DNA of 64,000 bases, from assembly GCF_001887355.1 (NCBI RefSeq), contig NZ_MPIN01000005.1, forward strand, positions 366,681 to 430,680. The letters run 5' to 3'. A program made the position numbers and the translations under genes. This DNA comes from Cystobacter ferrugineus (lineage in GTDB: Bacteria > Myxococcota > Myxococcia > Myxococcales > Myxococcaceae). This document shows, one piece after another, positions 18,050 through 26,176 of this stretch (within the stretch, counting starts at the first letter, position 1; each line of letters opens with the position of its first letter). The notes beneath the pieces were generated by a model. It saw nothing but the letters and a program-made list of their open reading frames with translations, was not told where the DNA came from and did not search any database.

Positions 18050-18831
18050 GAACCCTTTCCGCGACCCGTTACGTCACGCCCCTGCGCGAGGGCGGCTCGT
18101 GTCCCGCCATCGTCGAGGCGGAGGACTCGGGCATGTATGTCCTCAAATTCCGCGGCGCCGGCCAGGGCATCAAGGCGCTCGTGGCGGAGATCCTCTCCGG
18201 AGAGCTCGCGCGCGCGCTCGGCCTGCGTGTGCCCGAGCTCGTGCTCCTGGAGTTGGATCCCGCGCTCGGCCGCGCCGAACCGGATGGGGAGATCCGCGAC
18301 CTCATCAAGGCGAGCGCCGGGCTCAACCTCGGCATGGACTACCTGCCCGGCTCCATCACGTTCGATCCCACCGTGCGCCCCACCCCCGAGCCCGCGGAGG
18401 CCTCGGCCATCGTGTGCCTCGACGCCTACGTGACGAACGTGGACCGCACCCCCAAGAACCCCAACCTGCTGTGCTGGCACTCGGCGCTGTGGCTCATCGA
18501 CCACGGCGCGTCGCTCTACTTCCACCACGCCTGGGACGACTACCTCGAGCGCAGCCAGAGCCGGTTCCCCGCGGTGCGCGACCATGTGCTGCTGCCCTGG
18601 GCCTCGGCGCTGCCCGAGGCGCTGGCCACCCTGCGCGAGCGCGTGACGGCGGACGTCATCCACGGCATCGTCGCCCGCGTGCCCGAGGCCTGGCTCGGCC
18701 CCACCCAGGAGCCGCGCTTCTCCACCGTCACCGAGCACCGCGAGGCCTACGCCTCCTTCCTGCTCGAGCGCCTGAAAGCAGCTCCCGCGTTCATCGAGGA
18801 GGCCATCCGTGCCCGCGCGCAGCTCGTTTGA
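18046..18831 (+). CDS. HipA-like kinase-fold protein
   Basis: 261 residues with a compact HipA-type kinase fold. Seen: the Lys-containing strand GMYVLKFRGAGQGIKALVAE, the catalytic loop LDAYVTNVDRTPKNPNLL (Asp and Asn in place) and IDHGASLYF where kinases have DFG. It lacks the N-terminal subdomain of full HipA toxins. I know this short HipA-like type from pairs with DUF3037 proteins, and that is the case here. Whether the pair is a toxin-antitoxin module or a metabolic kinase with its partner is unknown. Confidence 0.75.
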   Translation: MRTLSATRYVTPLREGGSCPAIVEAEDSGMYVLKFRGAGQGIKALVAEILSGELARALGLRVPELVLLELDPALGRAEPDGEIRDLIKASAGLNLGMDYLPGSITFDPTVRPTPEPAEASAIVCLDAYVTNVDRTPKNPNLLCWHSALWLIDHGASLYFHHAWDDYLERSQSRFPAVRDHVLLPWASALPEALATLRERVTADVIHGIVARVPEAWLGPTQEPRFSTVTEHREAYASFLLERLKAAPAFIEEAIRARAQLV

Positions 18832-19204
18832 CTACGCCATCATCCGCGTCGTGCCGCGCGTGGAGCGCGAGGAGTTCATCAACGCGGGCGTCATCCTCTA
18901 CTGCCTCACCCATCGCTACCTCGGCGCGCAGGTGGAGCTGGACACGCACCGGCTCGAGGCGCTCGCGCCGGGCACCGACCCGGAGCTGATCCTCCACCAC
19001 CTGGCCTCCATTCCCCGGGTGTGCGCCGGAGGCCGCGCGGCGGGCCCCGTGGGACAACTGCCCCAGAAGGAGCGCTTCCACTGGCTGGTGGCCCCACGCA
19101 GCACGATGATCCAGACGGGCCCCGTCCACTCGGGCCTGTGCGAGGATCCCGCCCAGGCGATCGAGCACCTGATGCGACGGATGGTGCGCTCCCCCTGTCC
19201 CTGA
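18809..19204 (+). CDS. DUF3037 family protein
   Basis: 131 residues starting at GTG 18809, overlapping the HipA-like gene by 23 bases. The opening FDYAIIRVVPRVEREEFINA is the signature of DUF3037, as is GVILYCLTHRYLGAQVELD. The middle (LPQKERFHWLVAPRSTMIQT) is also conserved in the family. Function unknown. The overlap means that it is co-translated with the kinase-like protein and probably binds it. Confidence 0.8.
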   Translation: MPARSSFDYAIIRVVPRVEREEFINAGVILYCLTHRYLGAQVELDTHRLEALAPGTDPELILHHLASIPRVCAGGRAAGPVGQLPQKERFHWLVAPRSTMIQTGPVHSGLCEDPAQAIEHLMRRMVRSPCP

Positions 19205-19316
19205 GCCCCCTCGCCTCCCCGGGCCCGGCTACCGCCCGGGGCCGCCTCTCTGCTACAACCTGGGATGTCTCCTCGCGCGCTCGCGTGGAACCCGGAGACG
19301 AGCAGGAAGGCCTACC

Positions 19317-20543
19317 GTGGACGCTGACTGGATCACCTGCCCACACTGCGCGCTCAAGCACCGGCCTCGGGCCCAGGCCCTGTGTCCCCGCTGTGGACGC
19401 ACCTCGACGGTGGCCCGCGCGTCCATGGCCGTCCCCACCGTCGCCCCGGCCCCGGTGCGCCGGGCCCCGGCCATACCCGCGCCCGCGGCCGCCGCGTCCG
19501 AGTACGTGCCCAGCGTGGAGTACCTCCCGGAGATGGAGCCCGCCTCGTCCGCGAAGCTCTCCCGGGGCGCGCCCTCCCCCGCTCCGGCCGAGCCCGCCGA
19601 GCCGAGAGCCTCCACGCTTCCCCTGGGTGGCGGCCTGCTGCTGCTCAACGCCGTGCTCCACCTGTTCGAGTTCCTCTTCCTCCCCTCGATCTCCATGAAT
19701 GAGTCGCTCCGGGCCTTGCAGCTCGCCGGGACGCTCGTGGGCGTGGGCGTGGACACGTTGCTCGGCATCGGGTTGCTCCGGGGCAAGGAGCAGTTGCGCG
19801 TGCTGGCCTTCCTCCGGCTGGTGGTGGGCCTGTTCGTCTTCGGAGGCATGAGCCTCTACCAGGCGCAGTACCTCTTCACGCTCGTCGTGTGCGCCTTCTC
19901 CTGCGGCGTGCTCGCGCTCGTCTGGGGCAGGCCCTCGGCCTTCCTCGGGGGCGTGGCGCTCACCGCCGCGCTGCTCGGCGTGGCGGTGGAGATCGTCGGC
20001 TTCGTGCGGCTCGCCTCCACCCATTCCCTGGAGGATCGGGCGCGCATCGCGCTGCGGCCGGACCTCGAGGGCAACCGGCTGCTGCGTGACAACATCCTGG
20101 TGAGCCCCCGGTTCGGCTACAAGCTGCCCATTCCCTCGGATGGGTGGTACCGCCACAAGGCCGCCCTGTCGGCGCCAGAGCCCCACGTGGACATGTGGCT
20201 GTCTCATCCGGACGTCAACGGCAACCTGATGGTGGCCGTGCGCGAGTGGAATCCGGCGGAAGCCGCGGATCTGCTCCAGGCGCGGGACGTGGCGCTGCGA
20301 GACCTGCGCGCGCGCCATCCCGACTTCCAGGTGACGGGCACCTCCGAGGGCGCCATGCCGGGGAACAAGTCGCGCCTCGCCACCGTGAGCGGGCACGGCA
20401 CGCGTGGCGGCAAGCCCTTCCAGTTCGAGCTCTCCGTCTACAAGACGGGCAACCAGCTCCTGCGCGTGACGGCCTTCGCCCCCGTCGGTGTCTTCGAGTC
20501 GCTGGAGCTGCCCCGGTCGACCACGAAGCTGCGGTCGAACTGA
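19317..20543 (+). CDS. Zinc-ribbon membrane protein with C-terminal soluble domain
   Basis: 408 residues, GTG start at 19317. N-terminal zinc ribbon (CPHC at residues 8-11 and CPRC about 12 residues later), a Pro/Ala linker to about residue 100, then roughly five hydrophobic helices between residues 100 and 225 (for example LRLVVGLFVFGGMSLY and LFTLVVCAFSCGVLALVWG). The remaining 170 residues are soluble (GYKLPIPSDGWYRHKAALSA, VDMWLSHPDVNGNLMVAVRE). The family is not one I recognise. The tail may sense or bind something outside the membrane. It abuts the convergent glycosyltransferase gene with no spacer. Confidence 0.7.
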   Translation: MDADWITCPHCALKHRPRAQALCPRCGRTSTVARASMAVPTVAPAPVRRAPAIPAPAAAASEYVPSVEYLPEMEPASSAKLSRGAPSPAPAEPAEPRASTLPLGGGLLLLNAVLHLFEFLFLPSISMNESLRALQLAGTLVGVGVDTLLGIGLLRGKEQLRVLAFLRLVVGLFVFGGMSLYQAQYLFTLVVCAFSCGVLALVWGRPSAFLGGVALTAALLGVAVEIVGFVRLASTHSLEDRARIALRPDLEGNRLLRDNILVSPRFGYKLPIPSDGWYRHKAALSAPEPHVDMWLSHPDVNGNLMVAVREWNPAEAADLLQARDVALRDLRARHPDFQVTGTSEGAMPGNKSRLATVSGHGTRGGKPFQFELSVYKTGNQLLRVTAFAPVGVFESLELPRSTTKLRSN

Positions 20544-21737
20544 TCAGGACGCGATGGCGCTCGGGGACTGCCGATCCCTGTACGCGAGGATGGCCTCGGC
20601 CGCGCGGCGGTAGCCTCCCGAGTCGCGGACCTCCCGCTGCATCGTCCGCGCCTTCTCCCGGAACGAGGGCTCGTGCGAGACGCGCTCCACCGCCTGCCGG
20701 AGCTGCTCCACGGTGACGGTCTCCCGTTGCAGGGCCAACCCCAATTCCAGCTCGGCGACCCGCACGGCGTTGAGCGGCTGCTCGGCCATCTGGGGAATGA
20801 CGACCACGGGCACCCCATGGGCGAAGGACTCCATCAGGCTGTTGGCCCCGCCATGGGTGACGAAGACGGACGTGCGCTCGAGCACCTCGAGCTGGGGCAC
20901 CGAGGGACGCACGAGGAAGTTGTCGGGCACGGCGCCCAGCTCCGCCACGTTCACCTGGTGCCCGGTGGAGAGCACCACGCGCCAGGGCGTCCCGCCGAAC
21001 GCCGCGAAGCACATCCGGTAGAACTCCGGCCAGTTGTTGAAGATCGTTCCCAGCGAGATGTAGAGCACCGGCCCGCCCTCGAGGTGCGCCAGGGGGAAGT
21101 CCCCGGTGTCCCCGCGCGCCCGGATGGACGGCCCCACGAAGACGTAGCGCTCATCGAAGCTCTCGCCTCCGGGCTGGAACGAGCGCGGCACGCACACCAG
21201 GTTCAGGGGCTCCTCGTGGCTCAACATGCCCCAGAGATCCGTCGGAGGCAGACCGTACTCCTGCCTCAAGCCGGCGATTTCCTTTCCCGCCTGCTCGAAC
21301 AGGTCCGCGAACATCGCGACCCGGCTCTTCATGAAGTCCAGGCTCGCGCCAGTGGGCGCCACGACCATGGTGGGACGGAAGAGGACCGCGGGGATGCGCA
21401 GGTGGTTGGCGAGGAGCTGCCCCCACAGACAGAGGGGATCGTAGATCACGTAGTCGGGGCGCTGGGCGAGCACGGCCTCGAGCAGCTGGGGGATCACCGC
21501 GCGGCTCTCCGCGGGCATGCGGGCCGGGAGGAACCCCGCGGTGCCGGACTTCAGGAATTCCTCCACCGTACTCTCGTAGCGATGGAAGCGCGCGCCCGCG
21601 CGCTCCACCTGGGGACGGAACGAGTCGGTGAGGTAGTAGGTGATGTCCTCGCCCCGATCCACCAGCTCGCGCACCACGGGAAAAGTGGCGTTGGTGTGCC
21701 CGTGAAAGGGGATGTTGAAGAAAGCGCCTCTGGCCAT
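20544..21737 (-). CDS. GT1-family glycosyltransferase, macrolide/MGT type
   Basis: 397 residues, GT-B fold. N-terminal acceptor domain MARGAFFNIPFHGHTNATFP carries the catalytic-type His of GT1 enzymes; the C-terminal nucleotide-sugar motif FVTHGGANSLMESFAHGVPV followed by IPQMAEQPLNA is the classic MGT/UGT signature. Relatives glycosylate macrolides, flavonoids or other small hydrophobic acceptors using UDP or dTDP sugars, and can serve in self-resistance or tailoring. No biosynthetic cluster is next to it, so the acceptor is unknown. An epoxide-hydrolase-like gene lies 126 bases upstream on the same strand. Confidence 0.88.
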   Translation of the reverse strand: MARGAFFNIPFHGHTNATFPVVRELVDRGEDITYYLTDSFRPQVERAGARFHRYESTVEEFLKSGTAGFLPARMPAESRAVIPQLLEAVLAQRPDYVIYDPLCLWGQLLANHLRIPAVLFRPTMVVAPTGASLDFMKSRVAMFADLFEQAGKEIAGLRQEYGLPPTDLWGMLSHEEPLNLVCVPRSFQPGGESFDERYVFVGPSIRARGDTGDFPLAHLEGGPVLYISLGTIFNNWPEFYRMCFAAFGGTPWRVVLSTGHQVNVAELGAVPDNFLVRPSVPQLEVLERTSVFVTHGGANSLMESFAHGVPVVVIPQMAEQPLNAVRVAELELGLALQRETVTVEQLRQAVERVSHEPSFREKARTMQREVRDSGGYRRAAEAILAYRDRQSPSAIAS

Positions 21738-21863
21738 GTGCGACCTCCGAGTCCGTTCGCGGCGGGGACTCTATCCGCCGGAGAGGAGATGAACAGCCAA
21801 CCCTCGCGGATTCGCGAGCGGTTCGGCCAGCCCTTTCTCCGGCCGGGAGCACAGCGGTAGGGG

Positions 21864-22859
21864 CTAGTTCTCCAGCATGAACTCGCGAAGGTACCGCGAG
21901 ACGAGCTCCGGCTTCTCCAAGGTGACCGAGTGGTCCGCATCGGGGATGCGCCGGAAGGTGAGGTCGTGCACGTACTCCTCCAACCCCACCTGGCCAGACG
22001 GCAGGAGATAGGGATCCATCTCGCCGTGGATGAAGAGCACGGGCAGGTACACCTGGAGCTGATGCGGCTCCAGCCCGTCCAACAGGTTGCTGCCACCCTG
22101 GCTGCCCTGACCATCGGGAGGACCGATCTCCGCCGCCCGGTAGTAGTTGAGCCCGCCGGTGGTGGCGCCCGGCTGCTTCCAGGCGGCGATCATCTCGGCC
22201 TCGTCCTCGGCGGAGATCTGGGCGCCCAGTTGCCGGGCGGCCTCGATCATCCCCTGCCGCGCGAAGGCGTAGTCATCGGCCATGATGAACGGCTCGGCCT
22301 CGGGCGAGCGGAAGAGCAGCATGTACTGGCTGGCCTGCTGCTGAGCGGCGTTCTCGCGCAGGTCCCGGTTGAGGAGGGCGGGGTGCGTGATGTTGATGGT
22401 GACGAACCGGCGCACGTACTCGGGGTGGCGCAGCACGAAGCGCCAGCCCACCAGCGCGCCCCAGTCCTGCGAGACCAGGGTGAACTGCTTGATCTTCAGG
22501 TGGTCCGCCAGCGCGCGGATGTCCTCCACCAGCTTCTCGATGTGGTACTGCCCGACGCCGGTCGGCTTCGAGCTCAGGTTGTAGCCCCGCATGTCCGGGG
22601 CGATGACCTGGTGGTCCTTGCCCAGCTCCGCGAGCGGCTTCTTCCAGACGCCCCAGTACTCGGGGAAGCCATGGAGGAAGATGATGGGTTCACCGGCCCC
22701 CTGCGTCACGTAGTGCATGCGGATGCCGTTGATGTCCGCGTACTGGTGTTGCATGAGCAGTCCCTCTCGGGCCTGTTCTGGAACGTGGGAGCGGCCAGCG
22801 AATGCGGGAGTGGCACACACGAGCCATACGACAAGCAGACCAAATCTTTTCAACTCCAT
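21864..22859 (-). CDS. Exported epoxide-hydrolase-like alpha/beta hydrolase
   Basis: 331 residues. The start is ATG 22859 with AGGAGG upstream and gives a clean signal peptide (MELKRFGLLVVWLVCATPAF, cleavage after AFA). Mature fold: oxyanion segment HGFPEYW, nucleophile elbow VSQDWGALVGW with Asp as nucleophile, acid region FIHGEMDPYL and catalytic His in DADHSVTLEKP. The HGxP plus SQDWG combination is that of epoxide hydrolases and related dehalogenase-type enzymes. Export to the periplasm is unusual for this class and suggests action on an external or envelope substrate. Divergent from the SGNH hydrolase, with palindromes between them. Confidence 0.85.
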   Translation of the reverse strand: MELKRFGLLVVWLVCATPAFAGRSHVPEQAREGLLMQHQYADINGIRMHYVTQGAGEPIIFLHGFPEYWGVWKKPLAELGKDHQVIAPDMRGYNLSSKPTGVGQYHIEKLVEDIRALADHLKIKQFTLVSQDWGALVGWRFVLRHPEYVRRFVTINITHPALLNRDLRENAAQQQASQYMLLFRSPEAEPFIMADDYAFARQGMIEAARQLGAQISAEDEAEMIAAWKQPGATTGGLNYYRAAEIGPPDGQGSQGGSNLLDGLEPHQLQVYLPVLFIHGEMDPYLLPSGQVGLEEYVHDLTFRRIPDADHSVTLEKPELVSRYLREFMLEN

Positions 22860-22886
22860 GAACGCCTCCTCGGACCGCGTCGCGAA

Positions 22887-22946
22887 CATGTACATGATAC
22901 GAAAGGCGTTCGGACTGTTCTGTGACAGAGTGCACATGAATCATGT
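22887..22946. promoter_or_regulatory. Palindromes in the divergent region between two exported hydrolases
   Basis: CATGTACATG at 22887-22896 is a perfect palindrome. ACATGAATCATGT at 22934-22946 is a perfect 6-1-6 inverted repeat sharing the ACATGA half-site, and CTGTGACAG at 22920-22928 is a 4-1-4 repeat. They lie in the 150-base gap between divergent starts 22859 and 23010, where a shared repressor would bind. No regulator gene is adjacent. Confidence 0.45.
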
Positions 22947-23009
22947 GGACCTGATCACAGGGAGTTCAGTCCAAGAGCGTGTTTTGAACACGGACTAGAA
23001 AAGTCAGCC

Positions 23010-24299
23010 ATGAAAGACACCATCACGAAAGACATCCCGCCCCGTCTCTGGCCGGAAGCGGTAACCCGTCGACGCTTCTTCGGCTTCGTGGCCGCCGCGT
23101 GCCTCGCCGCCGGCCTGAGCGCCTGCGACGACGACGATGCGCAGCAGTGGCAGGCCGCATGGACGGCCGCGCCGCAGAACTACAACGAGCCCATTCCTCT
23201 GACGGGGGTGCCGCCGCCGGAGCCGCAATCGTTCCAGGACCAATCGATACGACATGTGATGCGGGTATCGGCTGGCGGGGACAAGGTCCGGGTGAGGGTG
23301 TCGAATCTCTTCGGCACCGCTCCGGTCACCCTCGGCGGCGTGCACATCGCCCGCGGCACCGGCGGCGCCTCCATCCAGGCCACCACGGACACCCTCCTGC
23401 GCTTCAACGGCCAGGAGTCCGTGACGGTCCCCGCCGGCCAGGAGGCCTGGAGTGATGAGACGCGCTTCTCGCTCCCGTCCCAGACGGACGTGGCGGTCAC
23501 CGTGTACGTGCCCCAGAGGACACCCGTGGCGACCGTGCACTCGCAGGGACAGCAGACCACCTCGGTCGCGGCCGGAAACGCCCTCGGCAGCGCGACCTTC
23601 ACCTCAACGGAGACACGGCAGTCGTACTACTGGGTGACCGGCATCGACGTGCGCAACGACGAGGCCCGCGGAGTCATCGTCGCCTTCGGGGATTCCATCA
23701 CCGACGGCGCGGAGTCGACCGTGGATGCCGTCAACCGCTACCCCGACTTCCTCGCGCGTCGCGTCGCGGCCGACCCGGCGCTGGAAGGGTTCAGCGTGGT
23801 CAACCAGGGCATCGGGGGCAACCGGGTGCTCAACGACGTCCTCGGGCCCAGGGGCGTGGACCGCTTCCAGCGTGACGTGCTGGGCACGACGGGTGTCACC
23901 CACGCCATCATCCTGCTCGGCATCAACGACATCGGCTTCGGAGGCTTCGTGCCGGAGCAGGCGGTGACGGCCGACGAAATGATCGCCGGCCTCCAGACGA
24001 TGGTGGACCAGGCGAAGGCGCGCAACGTCGAGGTGTTCCTGGGCACCCTGCTCCCGTTCAAGGGCGCCGCCGCGCCGTACTACAGCCAGGAGGCCGAGGC
24101 CAAACGGCAGGCGGTGAATGCCTGGATTCGCGCCAACACCGCACGGGCCAAGGGCATCATCGATTTCGAAGCGGCCATGCGCGATCCAGCCGACCCGCTC
24201 CAGATACGCCCGGAGTACGACAGCGGCGACCACCTGCACCCCAACGATGCCGGTTACGAGGCGATGGCCAATGCCATCGACCTGGCCTTGTTCCGGTAG
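23010..24299 (+). CDS. Secreted SGNH/GDSL-family esterase-like lipoprotein
   Basis: 429 residues. The N-terminus has a twin-arginine-like motif and lipobox (TRRRFFGFVAAACLAAGLSA then Cys), so it is probably Tat-exported and lipidated. A beta-sandwich-like region (residues 45-210) precedes the SGNH core: FGDSITDGAEST (Ser nucleophile), NQGIGGNRV (Gly), LLGINDIG (Asn) and DHLHPNDAGYEAMA (Asp and His). All catalytic residues are present. Related enzymes remove acetyl groups from polysaccharides or cleave lipid esters; the actual substrate is not evident. Confidence 0.88.
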   Translation: MKDTITKDIPPRLWPEAVTRRRFFGFVAAACLAAGLSACDDDDAQQWQAAWTAAPQNYNEPIPLTGVPPPEPQSFQDQSIRHVMRVSAGGDKVRVRVSNLFGTAPVTLGGVHIARGTGGASIQATTDTLLRFNGQESVTVPAGQEAWSDETRFSLPSQTDVAVTVYVPQRTPVATVHSQGQQTTSVAAGNALGSATFTSTETRQSYYWVTGIDVRNDEARGVIVAFGDSITDGAESTVDAVNRYPDFLARRVAADPALEGFSVVNQGIGGNRVLNDVLGPRGVDRFQRDVLGTTGVTHAIILLGINDIGFGGFVPEQAVTADEMIAGLQTMVDQAKARNVEVFLGTLLPFKGAAAPYYSQEAEAKRQAVNAWIRANTARAKGIIDFEAAMRDPADPLQIRPEYDSGDHLHPNDAGYEAMANAIDLALFR

Positions 24300-24460
24300 G
24301 TGAGCCCGTGCTCCAGCGCGCGAGCCGCTCCAGCATGGCCGCTCGCGCCCGTGCGCGGCTTGACATGCACGCGCCGTTCATCGAGGCCCTGGGTGCCTCG
24401 AAGCAGCGCGTGGCTCCGGCGTGGCGTGAGCGTCAAGTGTTCGCTGCAAGCAACGTCACG
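24300..24460. other. Intergenic stretch, nothing recognised
   Basis: 161 bases between the SGNH hydrolase and the immunity-like gene. I found no convincing gene, hairpin or promoter. Short open frames here do not resemble any family I know. Confidence 0.4.
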
Positions 24461-25036
24461 CTACGGGATAACACTTGGGTCGCTTGTGAACAACGCATGG
24501 AAGAGCGTCACTTCCGAGGGCTCTCGGCCCCCAACAAAGAGCGGTACGGGTGTTTCCGCAAGCTCACAGGAAACCGCGCTGAACCCGAATGTTGTTTCAA
24601 TCTTCCTGGCGACTATCTGAGCCGGGAGAGCCATATTGGAGGGCGGTTGCGCGAAGCTGGCCTTTTCATTCCGCAAGCCACCGTCAGCGTAATCGCATTC
24701 CACGCCGTACACCATGTAGACTGGCGCCAATAAGCTTATGCAGCCAACGACAACCCAATTCGCACCTGGCACTCTGGACTCTTTTGGTGGATAGACCAGG
24801 CAGCGGGGCCCTCCGTCGCTTGACGAGAGCGTATCTCCAACGACAAAGGTTGGAAGCTCGCTCTCCAGTTCGTTCAGGAACGCGTTCCAGGGCCCCATGT
24901 TTTCAAGCCATTGCGTCCACAGGGCGTGAAGGCGCTTTGTTGCTGGGCTCGTTTCTGATGTGTACAGGAATTCACTGCTCGAATCGTAGTAATTCCGTAT
25001 GATGGCAAGCAGGTCGTCTCTGGAGAGGGTCTTCAT
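24461..25036 (-). CDS. Putative Imm52-type immunity protein
   Basis: 191 residues from ATG 25036 (MKTLSRDDLLAIIRNYYDSS). An upstream in-frame TTG exists, but ATG 25036 fits the family better. Segments such as LWTQWLENMGPWNAFLNELE, VVVGCISLLAPVYMVYGVEC, IVARKIETTFGFSAV and ETPVPLFVGGREPSEVTLFH resemble, from memory, an immunity family common beside toxin-like lipoproteins in myxobacteria (Imm52). Immunity proteins bind and neutralise a cognate toxin. The gene lies 18 bases after a small lipoprotein gene in a visibly AT-richer stretch. No intact toxin is adjacent. Assignment is by memory of the family, not by search. Confidence 0.55.
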   Translation of the reverse strand: MKTLSRDDLLAIIRNYYDSSSEFLYTSETSPATKRLHALWTQWLENMGPWNAFLNELESELPTFVVGDTLSSSDGGPRCLVYPPKESRVPGANWVVVGCISLLAPVYMVYGVECDYADGGLRNEKASFAQPPSNMALPAQIVARKIETTFGFSAVSCELAETPVPLFVGGREPSEVTLFHALFTSDPSVIP

Positions 25037-25054
25037 TGTCCGTCCGCTCAAAGC

Positions 25055-25543
25055 TCAGAAAGGAGCGTCAATGCCAAAGACGACCGGCTTTGTCTTGGGA
25101 TCGCACGTCGGCAGGACTCGCGACCCCTTGATGGCGTCATTTAGCGTCTCTCGGTATTTATTCCTGATGGCTGAGCATAGTGTATATAACGGCGGCGGAG
25201 TTGGTTCTGTGATGCTTAGGAGCACGGCATACGCGGCATTGTTGGCGCACTCGGCCGCTTTTTCTTGGGCATCTTCGTTCGGGATGGGTCCATTTTCAGC
25301 GTTTTCAATTGGCATCTCGACACCAAATTGGCAGGTATAGGATTCGCCTGAGTTCCCATGATTGATCCGCGCATGAACGCATGCGGCGCGCCATCCTCCA
25401 GGTCCACGTTTTCTCTGCGGAGTGATCGTGACAAATTCAAAATGCGCTGGTTGGATCAACCCCTCCACACGTCGATGCACGCATCCCGCTTGTGGCGTGA
25501 TACCCAGCAAGACTGCGATGAGTTGTGCAAGCATCGTGGGCAT
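25055..25543 (-). CDS. Small lipoprotein paired with the immunity-like gene
   Basis: 162 residues from ATG 25543. The first 21 residues (MPTMLAQLIAVLLGITPQAG then Cys) are a lipoprotein signal. The mature part (VHARINHGNSGESYTCQFG, EKAAECANNAAYAVLL, DAIKGSRVLPTCDPKTKPVV) has several cysteines and no recognised catalytic motif. The open frame extends 37 codons further upstream, but those codons seem to belong to a separate broken gene. I associate this type with AHH-toxin/immunity loci in myxobacteria. Function unknown. Confidence 0.55.
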   Translation of the reverse strand: MPTMLAQLIAVLLGITPQAGCVHRRVEGLIQPAHFEFVTITPQRKRGPGGWRAACVHARINHGNSGESYTCQFGVEMPIENAENGPIPNEDAQEKAAECANNAAYAVLLSITEPTPPPLYTLCSAIRNKYRETLNDAIKGSRVLPTCDPKTKPVVFGIDAPF

Positions 25544-25743
25544 GACCGCGCCGCCCAGCCGAAAATGCGAGGCGGCAGCAACAGTGCAACGGTTGGGCTT
25601 GAATGCAGCCAAGGCATCAGCCGCGACCTCTTCTGTTGGGAGAAGCAGAGCCATTCTTCGCCCCCTTCGGCGTAGCCACCCGAGGTGGCTGTGCCAACGA
25701 CGTTCTGCAGGTCAATGGCTTGAGCACAACCAACAATCGGCAT
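25544..25743 (-). pseudogene. Frameshifted remnant upstream of the lipoprotein (toxin-like?)
   Basis: One frame reads MPIVGCAQAIDLQNVVGTAT then SGGYAEGGEE and, with a one-base shift near 25651, continues as MALLLPTEEVAADALAAFKP then NRCTVAAASHF before the lipoprotein start. Neither half has a start site with a good ribosome-binding sequence, and the joined text reads as one small-residue-rich, membrane-like protein segment of the kind found near toxin C-termini. I take it as a decayed gene. This is a reading by eye and could be chance open sequence. Confidence 0.3.
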
Positions 25744-25838
25744 TGTCGGGCTAAACGGGTATAAAGCGGGAACGAATAACGCATGGACTACGTGGATTTC
25801 CGGGAAACTATGCTTGATATCCTACCTCCAAGTCAAAC

Positions 25839-25868
25839 GCACCAAGTAGGTTCAAACCTACCTGGTGC
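25839..25868. repeat. 14-base inverted repeat (hairpin)
   Basis: GCACCAAGTAGGTT (25839-25852) and AACCTACCTGGTGC (25855-25868) pair with one mismatch across a two-base loop. It lies in the AT-richer, gene-poor stretch to the right of the lipoprotein remnant. No T run follows on either strand. It may be a terminator, the end of a lost element or a processing site. Confidence 0.5.
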
Positions 25869-26176
25869 ATCCGTAGTGCGTGAGGTACCCGATGCTCCAG
25901 GTCGTGTTTTCGACCGAGCGACGGTGAAGAAGCGCGCGGTGCGGGTTCCGCTCAACTCTTCGAGGTTACAGGGGGATTTAGACAACCTCTAAAGCCACCA
26001 GGCGTGATGGATCTGGTCGACGGCGGGGAACTGGGTCGCAGCGATGACACACCCAATCTATCGCGTGGGGAGCAGGTTTCCCTACTTCGTGGCTCCGGGC
26101 CCTTTCCCGCCGCCTCCACGGCACGGAAGGGACACAGCCGCTCTTCTCCCATGGTGCGAACCCACGCCCGGCGCGC
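25869..26176. other. Gene-poor stretch
   Basis: 308 bases without a gene I can support. Small open frames (for example one on the plus strand ending near 25992) have no recognisable features. Base composition shifts from AT-richer to the normal GC-rich state near 26000, which suggests the edge of an acquired segment. Confidence 0.4.

Noticed and set aside
25783-25992. 69-codon plus-strand frame in the gene-poor stretch, considered as an insertion-sequence fragment
   Set aside because: No transposase motif, no flanking duplication and no ribosome-binding site.
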